Shown here piece after piece: positions 42,900 to 51,240 of a DNA stretch of 59,513 bases. Each line of letters starts with the position of its first letter. Within the stretch, counting starts at the first letter, position 1. The stretch spans positions 1-59,513 of the forward strand of contig JAANBB010000243.1 of NCBI GenBank assembly GCA_014621425.1, read 5' to 3'. This stretch comes from Cylindrodendrum hubeiense. Taxonomy: Eukaryota; Ascomycota; Sordariomycetes; Hypocreales; Nectriaceae. The translations under genes were made by a program, and so were the position numbers. A model generated the notes under the pieces. It worked only from the letters and a program-made list of their open reading frames with translations, was not told where the DNA came from and made no database searches.

Positions 42900-43260
42900 C
42901 CTATATCTACGGCCATCCACTCTGTCACCTCAGGACCCTCCTTGGGCGCCACTACGGCCACCATGGCCACCACCGCCACCATCGCTGGGGTTGTCCTTAA
43001 AGGCCCGCGCCAACTCCGCCAACGTACGGATCTTGTCTCGGGTCGACATCTATTGATACCGGGTTAGCATTACACTCTTTCCCCCAAAGTGAGGATCTGT
43101 TTGATTATCATACTTACAATGACTGGCCTGTCTGGAGCAGTAGTGACTGGTTCGTCGGAAGTAGGAGTGACTGGTTCGTCGGAAGTAGGAGTGACTGGTT
43201 CGTCGGAAGTAGTAGTGATTGATTTGTCTGGAGTGGTAGTGACTGGTTACTCGGGGTGTG
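42900..43260 (-). pseudogene. Zinc-knuckle family unit D with intact 5' exon repeats
   Basis: From the ATG at 43049 (minus) the frame reads MSTRDKIRTLAELARAFKDN, a Gly/His stretch and GGRSGAQGGS, then a stop; no knuckle follows. Upstream, the 5' intron (43050-43117, GTAAGT...CAATAG) joins in frame to an exon of four 24-bp repeats at 43118-43240 encoding T-T-S-D-E-P-V-T / P-T-S-D-E-P-V-T and ending DRPVI. This copy best shows the family's N-terminal exon. The gene is truncated and probably inactive. Confidence 0.6.
43131..43240 (-). repeat. 24-bp minisatellite encoding T-[T/P]-S-D-E-P-V-T
   Basis: The unit GACTGGTTCGTCGGAAGTAG plus 4 bases repeats about four times head to tail. The same unit recurs at 40190-40250 and 43465-43603, where the assembly has N bases. 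The period is a multiple of three and the minus-strand frame stays open through the clean copies, so it evolved as coding sequence. Confidence 0.8.
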
Positions 43261-43264
43261 GATG

Positions 43265-43610
43265 GTCGAGTGAAGGAGAGTAAAAAAGCGAGTGTGTGGA
43301 AATGATGCTGCCACCGCTATCGTCACCACCGCTGGAGTTGCCCTTGAAGGCCTTCACCAACTCCGTCAACGAACTGATTTCTTCGACTATCGTCATCTAT
43401 ATGATAGTTAGAAATATCCTATTTTCCACAATTGATGATCTGTTGAATTGTAGTACATACGATGACTGGTTCGTCGGGAGACTGGTTCGTCGCTAGTAGT
43501 AGACTGGTTCGTCGTGAGGAGTAGCGACTGGTTTGTCGGGAGACTAGTTCGTCGGGAGTAGTAGACTGGTTCGTCGNGAGTNGTAGCGACTGGTTNGTCG
43601 NNNGTAGGGG
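43265..43610 (-). pseudogene. Zinc-knuckle family unit E
   Basis: ATG at 43396 (minus): MTIVEEISSLTELVKAFKG, N-S-S-G-G-D-D-S-G-G, then a decayed tail and stop in place of the RGG and knuckle parts. The 5' intron is present (about 43397-43460). Beyond it, to 43605, lie E-P-V type 24-bp repeats with ambiguous bases at 43577, 43582, 43596 and 43601-43603, which are probable collapsed or miscalled repeats in the assembly. Confidence 0.5.
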
Positions 43611-43624
43611 GGCACAGCTCCTTA

Positions 43625-43850
43625 TATTCTCAGGCAACGTGCCCAGCTTTGCCATGCTGTATGTGATTAGTTATGCGTTCCATCAGTTAACTTGGGTAAC
43701 CCAAACGTTGTAACTTCGGCCGCGGCTTCGGCCACGACAGCCACGATCAGGTTAGTTGTCGGCTCCGCTATCCCGCTACCCTTGAGGGCCCGAATACACC
43801 CGAACATGGCCCTGGTGTCCTCAGCGATCTATATGGCAGTTAGCAGTCTT
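43625..43850 (-). pseudogene. Zinc-knuckle family unit F, heavily decayed
   Basis: The order is still readable on the minus strand: intron end before a lost start codon (ATCGCTGAGG where ATG is expected, near 43832), GCIRALKGSG, Arg-rich remnant, donor GTTTGGG and the 3' half HGKAGHVA (43640-43665). The start, the donor consensus and the first two cysteines are lost. Confidence 0.5.
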
Positions 43851-44395
43851 GTCTTTCCTCGGACATGAAGACGATGGGTAAGGCATGGGATTGAGAGTAA
43901 AAACAGGAAATATTGAATATTCCTTGAAGAGGTGGGCAAAGTGGTGGCATTGAGAAGGGGAGGGAGGGGCGCGAATGAGGGGGAACATAAACGAGCATAT
44001 GCGTCAGATTGCGGTACTTGCTGTATAAGATATGCTGATGACTCAGATTTCATCGAGTTCCATCTTAAGACTTGGGTCTCCAGCAGGAGCAGAGAAGAAC
44101 CTCATAATATTCATGGCATTGGAATCAACGAGGCTTCCAAGCTGAATCGTGAGCTGGTGGAGAGTCATCCTGGTAGGATGTTGGCGGTCTGGGCAAACTG
44201 GGCTCTGGACCCAACGATCAGGGGCAGCTCTCCACGGCGCGATGGTGATCACATGGCCGGTTCGATAGCGAGAACCGTCTGGGTGGCCTAAAAGTCTCGT
44301 TTCGGCAGCTGATCGAGCCTCATCTTGCCCGCGGCTAGAATAATCCGTATGGTAGTTAGTAGTGTTGGTGCTGTACTGTGGGAAACCTTACTGAG
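43851..44395. other. Spacer, nothing recognised
   Basis: A plus-strand frame of 119 codons (43932-44291; SDFIEFHLKTWVSSRSREEP...) has no recognisable domain. 44300-44365 may be another family start remnant (CTCATCTTGCCCGCGGCTAG followed by GGTAGTTAGTAGTG, the usual intron words). No gene is supported. Confidence 0.4.
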
Positions 44396-44404
44396 ACACC
44401 CCAG

Positions 44405-44625
44405 CTAGTGCGCGCTATCGACCACGACACCGGTGAGGCTCCTTGCGGTCCTGGGCGATGTGCCCAATTTCGCCACACTGTTTTAAGTTAGCTATCTGAT
44501 TCATCAGTTGAGGTGCATAACACAAACGTTGTAGGGCTTGTGGCTCGGGTTGAGGCCTCTGCAGGCTCACGGCCCTCATAACCTTCAGGCGTAACAGTGT
44601 GGCCACGAGAAAGATGGCCATGAGA
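44405..44625 (-). pseudogene. Zinc-knuckle family unit G
   Basis: Minus strand: KVMRAVSLQRPQPEPQAL, then the knuckle-splitting intron (GTTTGTGTTATG...TTAAAACAG) and CGEIGHIAQDRKEPHRCRGR. The knuckle has lost its first and last cysteines (P-Y-N-C...H...R). The intron itself has no stop in the minus frame used by the 145-codon frame at 44415-44852, so that frame runs through it; I regard this as accidental. Confidence 0.5.
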
Positions 44626-44712
44626 CGACGAGGATAGAAATGATGAAGAAGAGACTGAGAGAAACTAAGCTGGTTGTGATTATAGCTAGGTGGGTTTGGG
44701 ATGTGGTGAAGT

Positions 44713-45035
44713 TCATGGTGACGGAAGCGAGATTGTGGAAGAAAGTTGATACAAGTCAGTTGGTGGAAGTAAGTGGTGGACGGCGCGGGCTTGGGGCGTG
44801 GGAGGAGGGTGCGAGCGCGAGCACAGCGGCTCGTTGCAGTCGCGGGCAACATGCCCTTGCTTCAAACACTATATGAGGTTAATCGTGTGGTCCATCAGTG
44901 AACGTGGATAACACAAACATTGAAGCATCTTTTCGGGCGGCAGCTTCGGCCGCCACATCCACCACCACCGCTGGAGTTGCCCTTAAAGGCCTTAACCAAC
45001 TCCATCAGCGCACGGATCTCGTCGGCGGTCGACAT
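44713..45035 (-). CDS. Small CCHC zinc-knuckle protein (family member H)
   Basis: Two exons, complement(44713-44868, 44919-45035), give 90 residues. MSTADEIRALMELVKAFKGN is followed by a short Gly/Cys/Arg segment (SSGGGGCGGRSCRPK) and RCFN. After a 50-bp intron (GTTTGTGT...ACCTCATATAG) comes CLKQGHVARDC, a complete CX2CX4HX4C knuckle, and a Pro/His/Ser-rich tail that ends with a stop at 44713. Compared with member B the RGG run is short. The 5' intron before the ATG has been replaced (see the findings), so upstream coding sequence from this copy is lost. No lesion is seen from ATG to stop, but expression and function are unknown. Confidence 0.45.
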
Positions 45036-45084
45036 CTATATTATAAGGTAGTTAGCAGTGTCCTATTTCCGGAGCAAGTGAAGA

Positions 45085-45275
45085 TTTGTTGTAGTACAAA
45101 CATTGTAGCATCGCTTTCGGCCGTGGCTATCCCTCGAGCCAAGAAATAACAAACAAATTGTCAGCCACTTAGGGCTCCTTCTTGATCGTCTTCTTATCCT
45201 CTGGTGCAGGCCCGCAGCACTCAAATCAAGACTGGGGCCTTGTCCAATCTCCAACAATGTCGACACAGCCTAGTT
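45085..45275 (-). pseudogene. Zinc-knuckle family unit I (first half only)
   Basis: The minus strand reads ...HGRKRCYN and stops at a GTTTGT donor at about 45098-45103, which is fused directly to the middle of another unit's 5' intron (ACTACAACAAATCTTCACTTGC). No knuckle second half belongs to it. Tail residues of an upstream unit (RRRSRRSPKWLT) precede it. Confidence 0.45.
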
Positions 45276-45669
45276 TACTGCTCGATGTTGAAAGGCAGTT
45301 GCAAGGACTCGCTCTCGGGTATGTCCAACTCACTAACACTCCAATCGGGGCTGCTCAGCTTTGGTTTCGGCCCGTGTGCTGCGTCTCGAGACGTGAATGC
45401 CTCCATTACGTGGAGAGGGGCTGGGAGAGGCGCTTTGGTGTCAACATCGTGCGTCTCTTCGGGAATGGGAGGTAGTGACAGTTTGTCGCTCTCGGTCTCT
45501 GCAGGTTAAACTGGGGTAGGCAGTTCCAGATCGATTGACTCCTTCAACTGAACCAACTTGGTGCTGGAACTGCTAACAAGTGTACCATGCTGAGAGAAAC
45601 GATTTTCATCATCATGCGGACGTATGCCTTCCCCACAGCGACGGTGCAGATTCTGCCGGACCTTGGGGC
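45276..45669. other. Spacer, one short plus-strand frame
   Basis: A plus-strand frame from ATG 45256 (MSTQPSLLLDVERQLQGLAL...) looks protein-like for about 30 residues and then loses character; no family is recognised. The following 150 bp are unremarkable. Confidence 0.35.
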
Positions 45670-46610
45670 CCTATTCCTCCTCCTCCGGGAACGACCGCGC
45701 TCTCAATGTTGTCAAGGGAGGGGGTGGGGGCTCCCACTTGACTGGGCGGACCTCAAGTTTCCACATGATCAGATCCGACCATGCGCTTTGTGCCGAGCGG
45801 TCAGTTCGAATTGCTTCTTCAAACCGTGCGACCTGTTTGAAATCGAATTTCTTCAACACAATCTTAACAAGCCTTTGGATGATTTCCCCTGTCGCAAGTA
45901 GGGCTTCGATGTACACGCAGGAGTACTTCCTCCGGTTTCTCTCACTGGGTGCTCATAAACCAAAGCTGGGTGTCGCATTCCCAGTTGTAGTCAACGAGGC
46001 TTCAGTCAACGAGGCTTCGGTGGTCGCTCGCAACTGAAAGTAGGCTTCGATCAGGGTGTGCGCATCCGCAAGCTTCTGGCGGTGGGCTGATGCATCGCTG
46101 TGATCCGGCCGGTGAGTCTGGAGCCGCGGGAGCGCAACGGCTTGTTGCATTGAAGGGCAACATGCCCATACTTGCTACACTTATGAGGTTAGCTATGTCG
46201 TCCATCAGTTAACGTAGATAACACAAACGTAGCATCTTTTCGGGCAGTGGCTCGCGCTTCTGTCGCATAGGGGTGCGGAGGGCGCGAGTGCGAGCGCAAC
46301 GGCTCGTTACTGTCACTGGTAACGTGCCCTGGCTTGCCGCACTACATGAAGTTAGCTATGTGGTCCCCATCAGGTAACGTTGATAACACAAACATTGTCG
46401 CAATTCCGGCCACGGCTGGGGTCACCGCCTACAGGCTCACGGCCTTGATGGACTTGGGGGAAATAGACTTGCGATGACGAGAGAGAAACCGAAATGTGAT
46501 ACTGGTAGAAATGTTGTGAGATTGTGAAGATGGAAGTGGGTGGAAGATGGTTGCCCTTTGAAAGCTTCTGCGGCTGCCTTGGCAGGTGCAAACAACTGGC
46601 GACTGTGAGT
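45670..46610 (-). pseudogene. Composite relic: two knuckle units followed by the YIEALL...ARPVK segment
   Basis: Read on the minus strand from 46600: a leader, GREPVGGDPSRGRNCDN with intron (GTTTGTGTTATC...TTCATGTAG) and CGKPGHVTSDS (last Cys lost); then a second unit, KRCY with a 3-base loss at the donor, intron, and CSKYGHVALQC with NKPLRSRGSRLTGRIT. The 200-bp-unit sequence follows with frame slips near 45960-46010, and then YIEALLATGE, KKFDFKQVARFEEAIRTDRS, LEVRPVK. This arrangement suggests that the knuckle, the 200-bp unit and the YIEALL segment once belonged to one longer gene. Confidence 0.5.
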
Positions 46611-48249
46611 AATAGGTAGGTAGGTGGAGGTTGTTGCCACGTAAAAATGGCCGCGCGTACTGGAGGGATTCGATGCTTCTGGCCACAACAGATCGCGATC
46701 CATTTAATGATGAGGTGTCCTGCTTTAGACAGTCAGCTATTATTCAGTACCCAAACGTAATCCACAATCAAGTTGAAAGGTTTGGATTTGGGCTTGGTGA
46801 TACCGATTATTTCCTGGCTTTGTGTGCTTGTGGCTTTGTTGCTCCCTTTTGTGATGGGAGAAGAGGTGCGTGCTACTCACTGGAAACCCCTGTATGGTGA
46901 CTTGAGTCTGTTGTAGGAGTCCAATTAAAAGCTGCGACGATAATCGGTATCAACCTCATGATGCGGATTTTGTCCCGAGCCCTGACGATGGATGATAAGT
47001 GACGAGCTAGAAACCACTGGCCTTGGGGGTTCTATCTCGTGATGCTTGGCTAACTGATTCGAAGTAGGTGTGTTTGTTGTCGAAGGGTATCGTTAACTCA
47101 TGAAAAGGTAGACAGCTCTCGAGCTTGTGTCGAAGGCGCTGAGGAAGTGGAGTATTGAATGTCTAAAAATGAACGGTAGTGAACTCGATCGAGTGATATC
47201 GCTTGCGCCGATGCTTCGACTTGAATGATTGGGGAGTTTCATCCTGAGGTTCAAGCGACGAGTGGTGAAACTTGATTGGATCAAAAGTGAATCTTTCAGG
47301 TGGAAACGCGATGCAAGAGAGGAAAACATGTTCTATGTTAGAAGCTGTTGAGTCCCTGTTTTCGTTAGCGAGTCACTAGCTGCTTCTCTCAAGTAGTGGA
47401 CTATTAAATCTTTGAGATTCAACCAAATATCCGAAGGATACCGCGGTGTTGGCGCTGGATTTCTGGCAGTTGGGTAGCGAGAATGATGGATGGAAAGTAG
47501 GTAGGAGATGCCCTTTTGTGGTTCTGAGGTATTTTGCTGTAGGTTTCAGGCCGCAAATACATCGCCTATCCAGTGCTGATGGTGTTGACGAAATAAGTAA
47601 TGGACAGTTGGTTGGAATTCGCCAGGGTCTTGGGTGTGAAAACCTCATTCCTGGTCGTCGTGATGAGGGAGCAGTGTTAAATCGGGAAGTCGAACTATCT
47701 TGCAGGATGAAAGTAATATCAATAATTAACGCAGTGGTGATGAGGAGTGTAGTTCGTAGCTGGATAAATAAGCAAAGGTGAGAATGGTGAGATTGTGGGT
47801 GCAACATAATCTTACAACAAGTCCGCAGTGTGAGATGAGTAGCGAAAGTAGCTTATAGTTGCGTGGCCGTCTGAACTTTGCAACTTTCGGTACTGGTAGA
47901 AACTGAATAAAATAATGAATTAAAAGGTCGATTGAGGTGAGAATGTCTTCGGCTTCCAATAAGCTTGACGGCAGTGTCGAGTGCAGAGACGGAAATATTG
48001 GGCAGCTCGGAGGCCCTATTTCCGCGGAACGCCGCTTAATAGGCCGAAGCAGTTGGCGTCGCAGGTGTGCTTCAGCGTTGGGATTTCCATCCCAGCATGG
48101 TATCGAGCTCCTGCTGGTTGTTAATGGGTCGTGAACATCGAGATCTGGACGCGAAACTGGTATCGAATGTTCGTCAGTGACCAGCGTAAAAAATAGAATC
48201 GCTTAAACAAGCCATAGACGTGAGGGCGATCTCAGGCTCTGAGATTCGA
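46611..48249. other. A/T-richer spacer without recognised features
   Basis: Several frames of 60-143 codons exist (for example 47376-47807 minus and 47446-47781 plus), overlapping on opposite strands, without motifs or codon bias. I see no RNA gene or transposon terminus. Confidence 0.45.
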
Positions 48250-49985
48250 GTTGTGAGGCACAGGTTCTCAAGCTATGGTGTGAGGGTGTTCTAAAGCCGT
48301 GGGCTTCGATTCGCGTGCCTTGGGCTTCGATTCGCGTGCCTTGGACTTCGATTCGCGTGCTTTGGTCTCTCAAGCTCTGGGTGTAAGGGGGTTATCTGGT
48401 TCCGAGCTCGAGTTGTGTGCCTCGGACTCTAGAGCTGTGCACGGTGTGAGGTTGCGGGCTTCGAGTTACGTCCCTCGGGCACTTGGGTTGTCTGTGGTTG
48501 TGAAGGTGTTATGAGGTTGTTGGCTCCAGTTGTTGGATCGAGTTGTGGGCGTAAAGCCGTGGGCTTCGAGCTCCGAGTGAAGAGGATCTCAGTTTACGCG
48601 CCTCGGGCCCTCAAACTCTGGCGTGAGGGTGTTCTTATGTTGTGGGCTTTGATTCGCGTCTCTCCGGCTCTCGAACTTTGGGTGTGAGTGCGCCTCGAAT
48701 TGTGGGTCTGGGGCTCTCGAGCGCTGGCATGATGGTGTTGTCAGCTTGTGGCCTTTGAGCTCTAGGTGTGAGGGTGTTCCCTGGTTGCGGGCTTGAATTG
48801 TGTGCCTCAGCCTCTCCAGGTTTCCGTGGGCGCGAACGTGGTTTCAAGTTGTCGGCTTGAACTGCGGACGTGGAGCCGTGACCCTAGATTCTTGGGCGTC
48901 AGGGTATTCCCACGTTGCGGGCTTTGAGTCTCGTGCCTCTTGCTCTCGAGCTCTGGGCGTGAGGGTGTTCTAAGGCTATGGTCGTGATCTTCTCAAGCTG
49001 TGGGTTTCGACATCCGAGTGTGAGGATGATCTTGTGTTGCGCGCCTCAGGCTCTCGAGTTCTGGCATGGGGTTGTTCTCGACTGCGTGCCGCTAGGTCTA
49101 GGTGTGAGGGTGTTGTCTGGGTGCGGGCTTCGAGTTGCATGCCTCGGGCTCTCGAGCTTTGGCGTTAATGTGATATCGGGCTGTGGGACGCGAGCTTTCG
49201 AGCGCTTGGTGAGAGTGTTTTTGGGTGTGGGACTCGAGCTCTTGGCCTCGAGCTCTGGAGGAGGGAGGATCTCGGGCTTTGAGCTTCGAGTTGTAGGATT
49301 TGGGATTTTAAGCTCTGGAAATTAGTATGAACTAAAGTTACGTGTTTCTGGCTCTCGACCTTTAGGCGTGAGGGCGTTCCCCAGTTGTGGGGTAGAGTTG
49401 TGTGCATCGGGCTATCGAGTTGTCTGTGGGCATGAGGGCGTTTTCAGGTTCTTGGCTCGAGTTGTGGGCGTGGAGCTGTGGCCCTCCAGCTGTGGGCGTG
49501 AGGGTGTTCTTGGGTGTGGGTTTCCAGCTGTGGGTGCGAGGGTGCGAGGGTGCTCTCGGATTCTGATTTCGAGTGGTAGAGTTCGGGCTCTTAAGCTTTG
49601 GGTGTACTGCGCGTAGGGCATTCTCAGGTTATGGGCTTCGACTCGTGTGGCTCGGGCTATCGAGCTCTGGGCGCGAGCGTGTTCTTGATTATGGGCCCCT
49701 GGCTCTCAAGCGCCGGAAGAATGGTGTCCACAAGTTGTGGGCTTCGTTCAAGCTCTAGGCGTGAATGTGTTCACAGGTTGTTGACTCGGGTTGTGGGCGT
49801 GGAGCTGTGGCCTCAGAGCCTTGGGCGTGAGGGTGTTCTCACATTGCGGGATTCGAGTCTCGTGCCTCGGGCTGTCGAGCTGTGGGTGTGCTGCGCGTAG
49901 GGTGTTCTCGGTTGTGGATTTCGACTGGTGTGCCTCGGGTCTCGAGCTCTGACGTGAGGGTGATCTCAAACGGTGGGTCAACTCA
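48250..49985. repeat. 39-bp minisatellite, left block
   Basis: A degenerate unit of about 39 bp built from GGGCGTGAGGGTGTTCTCAG, GTTGTGGGCTTCGAGCTC and close variants repeats over about 1.7 kb. Units differ by substitutions and 1-6 bp indels. At 48301-48363 there is a purer 21-bp triplication (GGGCTTCGATTCGCGTGCC). The period is divisible by three, so frames stay open on both strands (plus: S-S-G-R-E-G-V-L-type peptides; minus: E-N-T-L-T-P-R-A-type), but stops and frame slips are frequent and no start or promoter is evident. Confidence 0.8.
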
Positions 49986-51240
49986 CGGTCATCATTATAT
50001 TGCTTGTGTACTTTCTTAACCTCGACGCTCTGGGCAATAAAGTAAGAGTTGAACTCATCATCATCCCTAAAGATTAAGAGTTAATGTATGGTTCAGCTGA
50101 TAAAGGAATAAATGCAATATAAGTCAATATGAAATACCGAAAATGGCGTAGAAAGACATACCCAGTAAGGTAGATTACGTCGACATGACTTCCGTTGAGG
50201 TTGCTGAGAGGGCGAATGATAGAATGGATCCGTAGCTGTATTTGGATCTGCACGTGGGGAGCCGCGGGAGTCCAGTTTCTTGTCACTGGGTGCTCATATA
50301 CCGGGGCTGTGCCATCGCATTCCCACTTGTAGTCAGCGAGACTTCGGTCGATAGTAGACCGTAACTGAACAGGATTCGATCAAGGAGTGCGGATCTGTTC
50401 GTACAGCATCCGGCGGTGGGCTGGTGCAACTACCACTGTGATCCGGTCGGTGAATCTGGAGCCGCGAGAGTCCGGTTTCTTGTCACCGGATGTTCATATA
50501 CAGGTTGGGTCATCTTCCCACTTGTAGTCAACAAGGCTTCGGTCGGTAGTAGACCACAACTGCACAGGAGTCGACTAAGGAGTGCGCATCTGTATAGCTT
50601 CCGGCGGTGGGCTGGTACCACTAGCCCTGTGATCCGGGTGGTCAAGAGTTGCTAGGTCTAATGGATGCAGAGAGACTATGTAGGAGATTTAGAGTCCCGC
50701 TTGTGAATGGGCAACGGACGTTGGGCGGAGTCCCTGCACCCGGTGAGACTCCATGCTGGCCATCACACAATTACCGCGCCAATGCAGTATGCGGCTGTTC
50801 CTGGCTTCGCTGGAGCTCTGGTTCGCCACTATGGTCTCGATAAGATGGGCGGGGAACTGGCGGCTGTAGGCGGTAGAGTTGAGATGAGAGAGGCCGATAG
50901 AGCCTCCGTTGTCGAATGGAAGACAAGGCGCTCGGCAGCAGTGATTCGTGGGCTTGCGATCGACGCCGACCCGAGCATAGGCGAAGTTCATGTCCCAGTG
51001 CTGAGTGGGTATTAAGTTGACTTTTGGGCGGAGTTGCTTGGCGAAGCTGAGCGATATGCGGTAGTCGGTGAAGAAGACGCAAATGTCAGAGTTGGAGTCG
51101 TATACGGGGAAAGAGGTCGGCTGTTGCGGCGCGGGCGAATATCAAGTCGAAAGGGGTAGCGTCTAGCATAACGCGATCGTACATCGGTTCGCCATTGTAC
51201 AAGTTGCCCGAAGAGAACGACTTGGTAGGAGGGAAATAGC
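49986..51240. other. Non-minisatellite island between the two blocks
   Basis: Splits the minisatellite. It contains two head-to-tail copies of the 200-bp unit (next entry) and a gene-like remnant at 50657-51015. There one plus frame (MDAERLCRRFRVPLVNGQR) shifts near 50750 to another (HHTITAPMQYAAVPGFAG, LVRHYGLDKMGGELAAVGG, VVEWKTRRSAAVIRGLAIDA) before a stop at 51013-51015. The peptide looks protein-like, but I do not recognise the family. Confidence 0.45.
50261..50650 (-). repeat. 200-bp unit, two tandem copies, minus orientation
   Basis: GCCGCGGGAGTCCAGTTTCT at 50261 and GCCGCGAGAGTCCGGTTTCT at 50461 start two units exactly 200 bp apart, each continuing TTGTCAC-GG-TG-TCATATAC, CCCACTTGTAGTCA, CTTCGGTCG-TAGTAGACC, AAGGAGTGCG and CGGCGGTGGGCTGGT. 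These are the reverse complement of the units at 40.73-41.4 kb. Confidence 0.8.

Noticed and set aside
43114..43329. Alternative minus frame with N-Q-S-L-L-L-P-T repeats over the 24-bp minisatellite
   Set aside because: The T-T-S-D-E-P-V frame splices in phase to the conserved MST exon, while this frame ends at a TAA in the intron donor.
44415..44852. 145-codon continuous minus frame reading through the intron of unit G
   Set aside because: It crosses a clear family intron and overlaps exon 2 of member H in another frame; the spliced structures explain the sequence better.
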